Source of the DNA: Anagrus nilaparvatae
Lineage: Eukaryota; Arthropoda; Insecta; Hymenoptera; Mymaridae
Reading direction: 5' to 3'
Assembly: GCA_022575985.1 (NCBI GenBank)
Contig: JAKSXM010000231.1
Location: 27,752,501-27,816,500, forward strand
DNA: 64,000 bases
Both the position numbers and the translations under genes were made by a program. This document shows, piece by piece, positions 49,626 to 61,134 of this stretch; positions within the stretch are counted from its first letter, which is position 1; every line of letters starts with the position of its first letter. The notes below the pieces were generated by a model. It was not told the origin of the DNA. It was given only the letters and a program-made list of their open reading frames with translations, and searched no databases.

Positions 49626-51224
49626 CACCAAAATTATTTTTAACAATGTTCTTTTATTTAAATTCTTATTTACCAAATTTTGTATCTTAATTAATTTGAA
49701 TAATAAATTTTCTGTATCAAATTAGCAATATCTTTTTGTTAAAATAACATTGCATTTGTTTCCTATCTTTAATCGCAAAATTTTAGTATTTGCAGATTAT
49801 TTTTCAAAATTTAAGATAGGGAGTGTAATATGATTTATTGGTGTTTTGCCTCGTTCGTTATAAAATTAATTGAAATAATTTGAAAATTCTCTTTATTATT
49901 ATTAACTTGTTTAATAAAAGAATTAATTGAAATAAATTAAAGATATAAACAAACGTATTTTTCTACTGAAGAGGAAAATTTTCCTTTATTTATGAATCTT
50001 TTAATTAGCTTTCAAAAATTATGTAATTTTCCTTAAAAAAAATTATTTTTTTTTTTTATTTTTTACAACAAGCAAAATTATTTGGCCCATACGTCAAAAA
50101 TATTTAAGCCTTATTGAATTGCGTATACGTTTTTTTTTAATACCAATAAAATTAAATTTCGAACCAAAAATAGCAAAAGGCAAAAACCAGTTAATTAATT
50201 TTCGAAAAAAAATCAGATTTCCCAAAAACAATAAATGCGGAAATAAACCGAGGTGTACTTAAAAACATAATATAAAAACCAAATGAAAACAAAATTTGTA
50301 TTTTTTACCTGTTTTGCACATAGGCAAAAATTGTACCCATATGATAAAAAAATATTCAATTATAATTTGTACAGTTTTTAGAATTTTCGTCAGGTACTAA
50401 ATTTTCAATATTTTTAATATTTATTTACCTTAATATTAAATATTATAATCTTTTAATTCCAAAAAAAATAAGTAAATATAATAAATATAAAATTTTGTAC
50501 AATAACAATTAATAATTTTTATGCATGAATTTACTTCTTATCACATAGGTAGCAAATATTATTCAAATTATATTTTCTAGATTATATTATAAACTTAATT
50601 CAGATAGGAGAAAAATAAAAAATATTTTTATTATTATGTGCATTATTTGAAATTGAATTAAAATTTATCATTTATGAAGCTTGAAAATACTTTTTCTTTT
50701 TATTTATTTTAATAATCTGATAAACAAAAAATAAGTTTAACTGTATTTATGTTAATAAAGATACTTAAATTTTTATTTTTTAGATATACTAATTTTTAAA
50801 AAATTGGATTATCCAGTAATTAAATTTAGTTTATAATTTGGTATAAAATTTAATTTTTAGGCACGATTACTGTATATTTTAAACTTTTTATAATAAGATT
50901 ATGAATTTCATTTTGCAAATGCATAGTTTTCTTCTTTAGCTAATTTTAAAATTTAAGCGGTTTTAAATGCTGCGCGAGACTAAAAAAAAAGAGGTGAAAA
51001 AACACACAGAGAAAAAAAGAGAAAGAATTTTTTTTCAGACTATCTCTCTTCAGAGCCGCTCTCTCGCGCGTCTTGATCTGGTTGAGAGAATTTTTTTGTG
51101 GAAGCGTTTTTATAATTCACCGATTAAAACAATAATTTATTAAATAAAAATTAATAAAATTAATTATTTTTTTATAAAATCGAAATATTATTAATTTTTA
51201 GTTTAAATTTTTAAAACTAAAATA
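49626..51224. other. Intergenic region and RCC2 promoter
   Basis: AT-rich without exons. Nearest RCC2, at 50975-51080, lies a distinct GC/GA-richer patch: a GAGAAAAAAAGAGAAAGAA purine run followed by 'ctatctctcttcagagccgctctctcgcgcgtcttg'. It is a likely core promoter or 5' leader with GAGAG-type elements. Confidence 0.5.
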
Positions 51225-53440
51225 ATGTCATCAAAACGTAAAAGTACACCAGGCAAGGCCAAGCCAAAATCTCGTAAGGTTGAATATGATGATGAAGATA
51301 TTTCGGATGAACAAGAATTTGATGAAGATGAAAATGCCGATGGAGATGATGGTGCTGAAGATGAAATAGATCTTCATGCTTTACCTGAATTACCTGCTCC
51401 AGAAGTAAGGACTAAATTTTGGTTATTCAAAATTTAATTTAGCATTTATTTAATTATGAAGTTTTCTCCTAAATCCAAAGTATTTCTTTTTGTTTTATTT
51501 GCAATTTTTTATTTTATTGTAGCCTATTTAGATTTGTTTTAGTTTAGATTATTTTGTATTCTAAACCGGAGTAGTGACGGTTATTTTAGTTGTGCTTTTT
51601 AATATATCCTGACGATTCAAAATGGAGTGTATTTTGTATTGTTTGAGTGCATGCAAAACGCGCGCCACATTATATAAAGATCCTATCAATCATTCAAATT
51701 TTAATTTTTTTTTTTATTTTCATAATCAATTTTATTTTACAAACAATAAGACTTTTTTAAAAAAAGTACTTATCTTAAACTCGACTTATACTTAAACCTT
51801 TTTAAATTTTAATTAAATTAAAAAACTTAATTTTTAATTCTTTTTTTAAAAAGTTATTTAATTTATGTTAACATTAAAGAATATTCAGAATTTAATAAAA
51901 TATATCAAAAGTCCTTTATTTAATTAAAACTAGTTTAATAGTTTAAATAATTTAGTTTATGTATTAAATTTTTAGTGTTTAACTTACTTTTTATTGAAAG
52001 GGTGGTTGGGGTAAACCAGGTACATTGCTTATGTGCGGTCTTACAAATTGGGATATAGCTGGTCGTAAAGCACCTCCAAAAGGAACAAATAGCAATGTTG
52101 GAAAAAGCTTATGGACTCCTCATACTTTTAAAAATTTAGATGCAAGAGTTAGATTAGTTGTTTCCGGCCCAGGAGCCTCTCATAGTGTTATTGTAACAGA
52201 AGATGATAGGTGTTTAGTATTTGGAAGAAATGACAAAGGTTTAAATTTTTAATTTATTTAAATTTAAAATATTTTAATTATATTATAATTAATAAAATTT
52301 TAGGACAATTGGGTGTTGGAGATATGAAACGTCGTGATGAACCAACAGAAGTTGAAGCATTAAAAGGACATGTAGTAATAGGTGCTGCATGTGGTAGAAA
52401 TCATACACTGTTTTTGACTAGTCGCGGTATTGTTTTTGGAGCTGGTGATAATAAATTGGGTCAATGCGGAGTTGGAAAAAATGATGCTAGTATTGTTACA
52501 GCTACTAAAGTTAAATATTCTGGACCTCCTATTGTTAAAGTAGGTTGCGGAGCCGAATTTTCAATTATATTAGATGTGAAAGGTATAACTAATAAAAAAT
52601 TTATTCTTTTTTACATGATTCATCTTTTTTTTATTTTTTTAGGTGGTTTGCATTCTTTTGGCACACCTGAATATGGCTGCCTTGGGCATAATACAGATGG
52701 AAAATATTTTGTTACAAGTAACAAGTTGGCATTTCATTTTGAAAAATCACCTAAAAAAATTGTTTTATATGTCGAAAGGTCTAAAGATGGCCATATCACT
52801 CCATTAGATAGTGTACAAATTACTGACTTCAGTTGTGGTTTTAACCACACTGTTGCTATTGATAGTAAGAATCGTGCATTTTCTTGGGGTTTTGGAGGTT
52901 TTGGTCGTCTAGGTCATAATGAACAAAGAGATGAACATATACCAAGATTAATAAAATTCTTGGAACCACCAAGTCGTGGAGTAAAAGCTGTATATTGCGG
53001 CAGTACATTCAGTCTAGTAATAAATGTTCATGGAAGTGTACTGCTTTTTGGACAAACTAAACGTACTGGAGAAGCTAACATGTATCCAAAACCTATTCAA
53101 GATTTATCAGGTTGGGATATAAGATGTATAGCTTGTTCCCAAACAAGTATTGTAGTTGCTGCTGATGATTCAGTTATTGCTTGGGGTTGCAGCCCAACAT
53201 ATGGTGAATTGGTAAGTATTAAAAGATTAATTTTATGTTTATTTTATAATAAAAATTTACTTTTTAAAGGGTTTTGGTGAAATGCGTAAATCTTCAACGA
53301 CTCCTATGGAAGTTAAAGCATTGGAAGGACTATACATTATTTCCGTAACATGTGGTCTATCTCATACTTTAATGATTTGTAGAGATGATACTGAAGAAGA
53401 ACGAGAAAAAATTAAAAAACTCCAGGTTTATTCAGTATAA
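51225..53440 (+). CDS. RCC2: RCC2 (TD-60) homologue, RCC1-repeat protein
   Basis: Five exons: 51225-51404, 52001-52238, 52304-52582, 52643-53211, 53270-53440; 1437 nt, 478 residues. RCC2 is a chromatin- and centromere-associated RCC1-like propeller protein linked to mitosis and to Rac1/RalA regulation. Exon 1 encodes the basic/acidic N-terminus (MSSKRKSTPGKAKPKSRKVE, then an Asp/Glu run). The propeller begins PGTLLMCGLTNWDIAGRK, the RCC2-specific opening, and continues with RCC1 repeats (GRNDKGQLGVGD, CGRNHTLFLTSRG, GFGGFGRLGHNEQRDE, GWDIRCIACSQTSIVVA). The C-terminus, EEEREKIKKLQVYSV, matches the charged tail of the family. Slightly shorter than human RCC2 (about 520). The 66-nt and 60-nt introns are short, and the intron before 52643 reads through in frame, so its retention would not stop translation. 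Confidence 0.95.
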
Positions 53441-54888
53441 ATCAGTGAAACCATCAGTTTTTTGCAACATAACAGCACATTTTTTACACATAAATCATTT
53501 TTTGTCATTTTTTTTTGTATTATTTTTATAATGAATTTAAAAAAATAATAATTTCAAAACGAAAAACTGATAATTATCAGTAAGACGTATTATCATTATT
53601 TAATATTTATTTTTTAAAGATGAATAAAAAAAAAACAATTCTTAATTTATATTAAAATAATTTTAATTAACAGTTTATAATAAACGAGTACTTATAAATT
53701 ATAATAATTCACAAATATATATTTTTTTTAAACTAAACAATTTTTTAAATCAGTATTTTAATATGCATAAGATATTGTTAAAATAAAAAAACTTATAAAA
53801 GGTTTTTCAATAATGCAGGACATGAATAATAATTTTTAACCCTTTTTTGTCTAGTAGTACATTAACAGTACTTAGAAAAGCATTAATTCTATAATGAATG
53901 TTAGTAATCTCAGTACATAATATAATGTCAAGTAAGTAAAGAAAAAAATATATATTTTTTGATACTTTCATATTTTTAACCACTGTAAATTTGTGTCGAA
54001 AATTGTAAACATGGTTTAATATGGTTTTAATAGTCGAAAATTTAGAATTATAAAAATAGGAGGTATATCAATTACAATAGAATATTCTGAGTTGAAATAA
54101 AAATTGTTTTAAAAATTACCTGTTTTTAGACTTGAAAATAAGAAGAAAAAAATATTTTTACTACATAATGTGTATTACTTAATTAAACCATGTTTAAAAA
54201 AAAACATAAGATCTTTTTTGTATATATATTTATATAAAAACGTACTTATAAAATCCACAAAAATTCCAATAAACGCTACAGTTGTTGGTCATAATACTGA
54301 GAATATTAAATAAATTTTAATATAAATGGCCCAAGGCATAATAATAAAATTTTTGTACTTTGTTAAATTAAGAAAAAGAGATGTTACTATGTTTTTCGTA
54401 AATTTCATAAAAATTGTAATTATTCAATATATTTTTAATAAATTATAAAAAGTTTAATATTCATACAATAAAATAGTATTTAAAAAAAAAAATTAAATTC
54501 ATTCCAAAAAAAGTTAAAAATATACTATTATTTATTTTTTGAATCTTTTATAATTTTTTAAAATAATTTTAGGTTTAAGGTATATAATTACAATCTGCCT
54601 CTCTTTTTTATCTTTCTCTCTTGTTCTGTAATAATTTTTTATACCATAATATTAATCAACTTATTTTATCAATATCCATGGGCATTAAGCTTTTATAGTT
54701 AAAAAAGGACATTTGTAAATGATAATTGTTTTTTTCCGAAATAAATTATAAAAAAACTTTTATCAGTAATGTATAACACAATTTATAATAAACCTCCGAA
54801 TAATATTCTTTTTTAGTAAATTTATATGCTTATTTATTTCCAAGTTTATTTTTTAATTTTTTTTGTAGATTTTACCAAATTAACAACT
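53441..54888. other. Convergent intergenic region, RCC2 3' side
   Basis: Contains the RCC2 3' UTR (AATAAA at 53623) and, further right, the 3' side of the minus-strand DPY30-motif gene. AT-rich, no other feature recognised. Confidence 0.5.
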
Positions 54889-55393
54889 TTAGGTATATAT
54901 TTCTAATGATTTGTCATTTTTATGTTTCCATCTTAGTAACTGATGACCCAAATAGTTAAATGGATCATTTGGCTGAGATCTTAATAGTTTAGAAAGTGCA
55001 TAAGTCAAAGGTATCATAAATTTTTCTCTAGATGATAATAATTAAAAAAATTATTAAAACATGATTAAATAATTTATTTGTTAATAGTACCTTAAATAAT
55101 GCATGCTTTCTGATTCGCTAGAAGTTTTGATTAATTCATTTACACATTCATAGCTAAAAGTGTTTAAATTTTCTTCTAGGTCATTGATATTTTTAAAAGA
55201 AGTATTATTTATAGTGCAGTTACATAAATTTAACTAAAAAATGTAATATTTATTTGAAAATAATTCTAATTTAACATATTTATTAATTTTGGCTGCTTAC
55301 ATTATTTTGATTTTGCAAATCCAAATTGTCCCTTAGTTTTTGATTTTTTTTTAATTCATCAGTAAAATACGTACTGCCACAATTTTTTAGCAT
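54889..55393 (-). CDS. Small DPY30-motif protein
   Basis: Three exons: 55393-55301, 55233-55091, 55027-54889; 375 nt, 124 residues, phases consistent. The N-terminal 75 residues are hydrophilic and unlike anything I know (MLKNCGSTYFTDELKKNQKL..). The C-terminal part YLREKFMIPLTYALSKLLRS, QPNDPFNYLGHQLLRWKHKN fits the DPY30 dimerisation motif: YL...V.P.L...L..L....P.DP..YL...LL. That motif is found in DPY30 (Set1/MLL complexes) and in DYDC-type and ciliary radial-spoke proteins, where it docks amphipathic helices. Which of these it is cannot be told from sequence alone. The start ATG is the first in frame; an additional 5' exon is possible. Confidence 0.75.
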
Positions 55394-55951
55394 TTTTTTT
55401 ATGTTATAAACAAATATATAAGTAAATTCAAAATATGTAAAAATAACCTGTAACATATTTTGAATTTATTTTTGCTCTACTGTATTAAGGAATAATTTAT
55501 CTTTTTTTTTTTACTATTATAATTATAATATAATCAAGTTTAAAAAACGTAGAACGTTAAAAAAAGTTAAACTTCTTTATTTACAAATATTTTTACATTT
55601 TAATATAAGAAATTTTATCGTCCTTTTGTATTTATAATTACATTTTACAAAAATTTAATTAAACTTAATTTTTCTTACAATCGCATTTATATATAATATA
55701 AAAATATTTTTTAATTTTAGTATGTAAAAAAAAATGAATTTTTTCAAGTACAAAGTATAAGCTGTGCTTTACTGATATGTACTTTAGTTTAAAACCATAC
55801 AAATATGAACAAAATATAAATTAACCCTAGTTTTTAGAATAATAAACATAAATAAAATTCTTACCTATTTATTTTTTAAATTAAATTCATTCGTTCTGCA
55901 TTCTGTACAATTAATCAATTGATTTAATGTCTAAACAGATTTTAATTTTTA
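55394..55951. other. Region between DPY30-motif gene and Rab18
   Basis: About 560 bp, AT-rich. It should contain the DPY30-motif gene promoter and the Rab18 3' UTR. No other exon supported. Confidence 0.45.
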
Positions 55952-56866
55952 TTAACAATAACAAGGTGAATTAGTAGTTTCTGGATCATAGTCATCAGTT
56001 AACTGCATTCCACGTTTTCCGAAACGATGCCTTGCACCTATATCGGAAACTGTATTAGAACCATAATTGAAACCTCGAGTATCCCATAAGCCGGGAGTTT
56101 GAATAATCTAAAATATAAATAAGGATTTAGATAAAAATATAATAGTAAACAAACAATAATAATAACAATTAATGTTAAAAATTAGCCTTACTTTTCTTAC
56201 AAGTTCTTCGAAACAAAATTTAACACCATCTGCAGTTTTTGCACTACTTTCAATGTACAAAGTTTGGTGTCTTCTAGCAAACTCTAAACCTTCTTCTGTA
56301 CTAACTTGCCTATTAGGCAAGTCAATCTTATTACCCACTAACATTTTAACAATATCATATTTATTACAATAAGTATGTAATTCACTAAGCCATGTATCTA
56401 ATTTAAAAAATGTATTTCTATCAGTGACATCATAGACTAGAATAGCTCCTTGACCATCTCGATAATAATTTGGAGTCAATGTACGAAAACGTTCTTGACC
56501 AGCGGTATCCTAAAGTATGGTATTAATCTTTTATTTAAATATCTGCCATATAATTTTTATTTGCTGTAAAAAAATACATATATTGAAATAGTAAAACATA
56601 CCCAAATTGCTAATTTTACAATGTTATCATCAACAGTGATTTTTTTTGTTTTGAAATCTATACCAACAGTATTTTGAATCTCTTTATAAAATTCATCTTC
56701 AGTAAATCTTAGTAAAATACTGTAAAATTATTAATATTAAGTATTTATTATGACTCATCACAAAAAAAAATAAAATTTATAAATACCTTGATTTCCCTAC
56801 ATTAGTTTCACCTATCATTAAAATTTTTAATATCGTTAAAACATCATCTTGTTCTTCTTGTTCCAT
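55952..56866 (-). CDS. Rab18: Ras-related protein Rab18
   Basis: Four exons: 56866-56787, 56719-56602, 56509-56192, 56107-55952; 672 nt, 223 residues. Small GTPase of ER and lipid-droplet membranes. GTP-binding boxes are complete: P-loop GETNVGKSS (19-27), switch I NTVGIDFKTK, DTAGQE (67-72), NKID (126-129), ESSAK (153-157). The Rab18 assignment rests on the sequence around DEFYKEIQNTVGIDFKTKKI and LSELHTYCNKYDIVKMLVGN, with KIDLPNRQVSTEEGLEFARR. The tail is longer than vertebrate Rab18 (about 206) and ends SPCYC, a C-x-C prenylation end. The gene is compact (introns 67-84 nt). Confidence 0.95.
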
Positions 56867-57282
56867 AATTTAATTAAAAATGATAAGATTTTAGTTCTTT
56901 GTATTATTATTACAAGAAAATAATGAAATTGATTTATTATTTCTAGTTTTTTTTTTTATTATTGTAAATTATTATCCATGATACGCTTTTTGCGTATGTT
57001 TTTAAAATAACTTTTTGCAGAAGGAAAATGTTCGTTGATTACAATTACTGCCTACTGGAGCGAGTTTTTTTTATTATGTTGTATACAGCTTCACCTAATG
57101 AAAAATAGAGGTCGCTCTATACACTGATTTATGTCTAGATTTATGCAGTTAATCACTAGTATGTCTATGTCAGATAGGATAGGCTATAGTTCCCAAACTT
57201 CAAAGACTTATAATTTCGATATAAAAATTAAAAAATAAATAATTTTTTAAAATTATTCTATAAAATAAACACAATACCCCAG
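56867..57282. promoter_or_regulatory. Rab18 upstream region
   Basis: Contains the Rab18 promoter, which I cannot resolve. No gene or repeat recognised. Confidence 0.4.
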
Positions 57283-57655
57283 CCAATATACGGTTTAGGG
57301 TGTCAAGTTTCCGACCACCGCCAGTTTTGGTTTATACTGTCGTTGATCATGAATTTTGGGGTATACCTTCTTAGAGGTACTAGTGTTTGCTAAATTAAGG
57401 GTGAAATATTAATTAAAAAAAAGTCCCTGAAATTTGTAATCAGCGACTCAAAAAACCCAAATAGACCAAATCTGGAGATTTAAAGTTCGAATACATCAAA
57501 AATATTCCTCTTTAGGGGTAATTTTTGCAAATTTAAGGGCGTTCTGCACATTTTATATATAAAAGACCCCGAAATTCGTGATCAGCGACCCAAAAACCTA
57601 TAGTAGACCAAATCTGATGGTGTCCGGAAACTTGACACCTCCCCCCGTATACTGG
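57283..57655. mobile_element. 373-bp terminal-inverted-repeat element
   Basis: The left end CCAATATACGG..TGTCAAGTTTCCG and the right end CGGAAACTTGACACC..CCGTATACTGG are inverted copies of about 30 bp. The interior has two direct copies of 'gatcagcgactcaaaaaccc..tagaccaaatctg' (about 57440 and 57580). Non-coding. Superfamily not clear. Confidence 0.65.
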
Positions 57656-57819
57656 AGTACGTACTAATATGATATTATTGCTATATGGTATGATGTATAA
57701 AAATTTTAAACCTCTACCCCTCGAGTTAGACCAAGTTATCTCCCACAAAACGGATAAAAAGTTATGAGGGTTAAGAAAATCGTTTAACCGATTAATACCC
57801 ATATGAGCTTATATTGTAA

Positions 57820-58069
57820 GTGTTGATTTTTATAGTGAACTGAATATTGAGTTTCCGGTTGGTTTTATTGCAAATCTGACTTCAGATTCTGAACATTGAG
57901 AATTTTCGTATATAGGAATACAATTTTACAATAAAAATTTAAAAGTGTTGATTTTTATAGTGAACTGAATATTGAGTTTCCGGTTGGTTTTATTGCAAAT
58001 CTGACTTCAGATTCTGAACATTGAGAATTTTCGTATATAGGAATACAATTTTACAATAAAAATTTTTTA
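57820..58069. repeat. 125-bp exact tandem duplication
   Basis: GTGTTGATTTTTATAGTGAA starts at 57820 and again at 57945. The two 125-bp copies appear identical through 'gaatacaattttacaataaaaattt'. A recent local duplication, or an assembly artefact. Confidence 0.9.
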
Positions 58070-58135
58070 GTTTTTAACTTAATTTTGTATGTAAAAACAA
58101 ATCTACACGTACACAAGCTCATGGACGTCAAACAG

Positions 58136-58290
58136 TTAACCCATTAGCACCTATTCGACCATTCATGGACAGACGAATTTTGATATAAAAAAATGAATAC
58201 TTTAGACTTAAAATATCACTAGTAGTTTGAGTCGCTCTTTCCATTTCTAAAGTCATTTTTTACATACAGCTCCAAGAAAATGCGATCTCA
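58136..58290 (-). repeat. Fragment related to the PIF-like element interior
   Basis: Read on the minus strand it follows 9870-9890 and about 10990-11070: 'gactttagaaatggaaagagcgac', then 'attcat..tgtccatgaatggtcgaataggtgctaatgggtta'. It is therefore an inverted, diverged copy of the internal repeat of 9227-11513. Confidence 0.6.
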
Positions 58291-58448
58291 ACCCCTAATT
58301 TAGGATGAATTCAAGTAACAAACTTCTTATATAAGTACATATTTTGCTTTTATCCTGCAGGCAACCTTATACCGTCCAGTAATTTTTACGCTTTGTGTAG
58401 TTACAAAAATTTCATCTATGTATAATTTTAGTGGTTTGTGTATTATTA

Positions 58449-58852
58449 CACTGTAAAAAGTAACTTTCTTATATTAACAAAAAAATTAGAAAATTTTCGA
58501 AAAATTAGTAAATTTTCGACAAAATTTGTAAAAATCGTATAATTACTAAATTTAGTATATTAACAAAAAATTTGAGTATTCTTGATTTGCTTTGTGAATT
58601 CGCAAGAAAAATTGATAATTTACAAGTTTTTTTCGAAAATTTACAAAAAAATAGTTATATAAAATTGATAATTTACAACTTTTTTCGTAAAATCATAAAA
58701 AAAATCGAGAATTCTCGAATTTTTTGATAATATACTAAATTTAGTAAATTTAGTTTTTTTATCGAATATTTACAACATTTTTTGAAAATTTACTAATTTT
58801 TCGAAAAAATTCTATTTTTTTTGTAAATCTAAGAAAGTTACTTTTTACAGTG
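58449..58852. mobile_element. 404-bp TA-flanked MITE, copy 3 of CACTGTAAAAAGTAAC family
   Basis: Terminal inverted repeats CACTGTAAAAAGTAACTTTC / GAAAGTTACTTTTTACAGTG are flanked by TA on both sides (58447-58448 and 58853-58854). It has the same length and interior style as copy 1 at 5165-5565. Non-coding. Confidence 0.88.
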
Positions 58853-58854
58853 TA

Positions 58855-59500
58855 ATATTATAAATTTTACTATCATATCACGATAGTAAATTTAATATCA
58901 GATAGTAAAATCGGTAGTAACTATTTCACAGTGCGAATCAAAAGTTTTTGAAAAAATTTCATATTATATAATTTAAATAAAAAGTTAAGTGTTAAAATTT
59001 TGATCTCAAAGAATAAAGAAACAGTTACTTTTAAAAAAATAATATAATACGACTATAAAATCGAATTAAATACCCCTTTTTATTCTTTTCAACAAAAAAA
59101 GTCTCAATACTTCTGTTGTATACATTTTTTCATAAAGCATTTTTTATCTTTCGTGGGTTTGGGATCTATAGAAAATGCAAGCGAATTTCGCTGTATTTAC
59201 TTAACCACACAGAAGTTGCTATTGTAATAAAAGTATTCACATGAGCCATAACCATTTGAGGTGGTTAAGTTGAACCGTTATATATATTGATTCTCGTACG
59301 GAAATTTGAGGTTTGATGTTGCGACAATAAATTTGTTTTTATTTTACAATCCATCAGGAATAAAAGTCCAAAAATTTAATGAGTAAAATAAAAAAATGTA
59401 GTGAATAATATTTTTGTAAATTATTATTACGTATTTTGAGGAGCTTGTTAGAATTATTTATGTATTTATGTCTAAAAATTTTCCTTTTTATAATATATAA
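58855..59500. other. AT-rich, no feature recognised
   Basis: About 650 bp between the MITE and the large palindrome. No exon, RNA gene or repeat seen. Confidence 0.5.
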
Positions 59501-61115
59501 TACCCATGTAAAAAAGTTGGTACAGATAATATACAAATTGTATATAGCATTGTATACTAAAAAGCTGTATACAAAAATGATTCTATACAATTTATCAATT
59601 GTATACAATCTAATGAGATTTGCCAAAATAGAAAGAGATAGATTCGAAAAAGGGAAATAGAAAATAGAATAAAAATTTCTGCTACAGCTACAGGTTTCTT
59701 GTTTCTCGGCTCCAGGAATCCTGTAGACACCTAAAAATAAAAAAACGCATCCATATTTTCTAATTTTTCCAATATCTCTAATTTCAAATCTAAAATCTTC
59801 TTAGTAGTTTTAATTGCGCTTCTTTTTTTACAAAAATATTAAATTTTTTATCTTCTAATGATTAATTTTACAAAAGCTTCTTTTATTCATCACATATTTT
59901 CAATGACTTTTGTTCATAAATTGATTTCGAAACTAACTTATAAAAAAGTTCTTCCAAGTCTTAATTTGTGCACACAATTATTTTGTTTACTAATTTTTCC
60001 ATTTAAATTCGTATTTATTTTTCAACAATTTTTTTTCATAAATATAACATTTTTAGTTTTTGATCTTGAACTTCTAGGTTTTCTTATAAACACAATTAAA
60101 TTAGGCTTCATTTTTTTCAGAAAAAATTTAATCACTCTTAAAAAAAATTAAAATCTGATAAAAAAATAAAAATCTAATAAAAAAATAAATCTTTTGCAAA
60201 AATTATAGGTTAAAAAGTTTTATTTAGCGGCGCGTGACCGGCTAGTTTGACTTCACGCGATCAACTAATTTTTTTTTGGCAATTGTTTTTTAATGTCACC
60301 AAGCAACGCAATAAAATTGTGTGTTTTTTTAATTAATTAAATTGTTGCTTGGTGACAAAAACAATTGTCAAAAAAAAATTAGTTGATCGCGTGAAGTCAA
60401 ACTAGCCGGTCACGCGCCGCTAAATAAAACTTTTTAACCTATAATTTTTGCAAAAGATTTATTTTTTTATAAGATTTTTATTTTTTATCAGATTTTAATT
60501 TTTTTTAAGAGTGATTGAAATTTTTTCTAAACAAAGTGGAATCTAAATTAATTGTGTTTATAAGAAAACCTAGAAGTTCAAGATCAAAAACTAAATGTTA
60601 TATTTATGAAAAAAAAATGTTGAAAAATAAATACGAATTTTAAATGGAAAAATTAGTAAACAAAATAATTGTGTGCACAAATTAAGACTTGGAAGAACAT
60701 TTTCATAAGTGTGTTTTGAAATCAATCTGTGAACAAAAGTCTTTGAAAATATGTTATGAATAAAAGAAACTTTTTATAAGCATTAGAAGATAAAAAATTT
60801 AATGTAAAACTAATAAGAAGATTATACAGATTTGAAATTAATGATATTGGAAAAAATGGAAAATATATGGATGCGTTTTTTTAATTTTAGGTTTCTAGGA
60901 TTCCTGGAGCCGTCAAATCTAGAACCAGAGCGGAAAATTGCAGATTTTTTATTTTCTATCTCTATTTTTCTAACTTCTCTCTTCCCATTTGGAAAAATCC
61001 CATTAGATTGTATATAATTGAAAAATTGTATAGAATCATTTTTGTATACAGTTTTTCTGTATACAATGATGTATACAATTTGTATATTATCTGTACTAAC
61101 TTTTTTACATGGGTA
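59501..61115. mobile_element. 1.6-kb near-palindromic foldback element
   Basis: TACCCATGTAAAAAAGTTGG at 59501 is mirrored by the inverse ending GGGTA at 61115. The arms, nearly 800 bp each, meet near 60310-60340 with a loop of about 35 bp. The inner arm carries a GC-rich block (GCGGCGCGTGACCGGCTAGT, then 'ttgacttcacgcgatcaac') at about 60228-60265, inverted at about 60380-60421. Arms match well in the centre and less well at the outside. Open frames at 59858-60151 and 60822-61133 are arm sequence without coding character. No target duplication is certain. Confidence 0.85.
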
Positions 61116-61134
61116 CATAAATATATAAATCAAA

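Noticed and set aside
52583..52642. Continuous reading through the RCC2 intron, giving a longer exon
   Set aside because: The 60-nt insert encodes a Phe/Ile-rich stretch absent from RCC2 proteins and has proper GTATAA..TTTTTTTAG splice sites.
57533..57802. 89-codon minus-strand open frame near 57.6 kb
   Set aside because: It overlaps the right end of a terminal-inverted-repeat element and shows no protein family features.
59858..60151. 97-codon hydrophobic open frame
   Set aside because: It is one arm of the 1.6-kb palindrome. The mirrored arm is broken, and the Phe/Leu-rich content follows from T-rich DNA.
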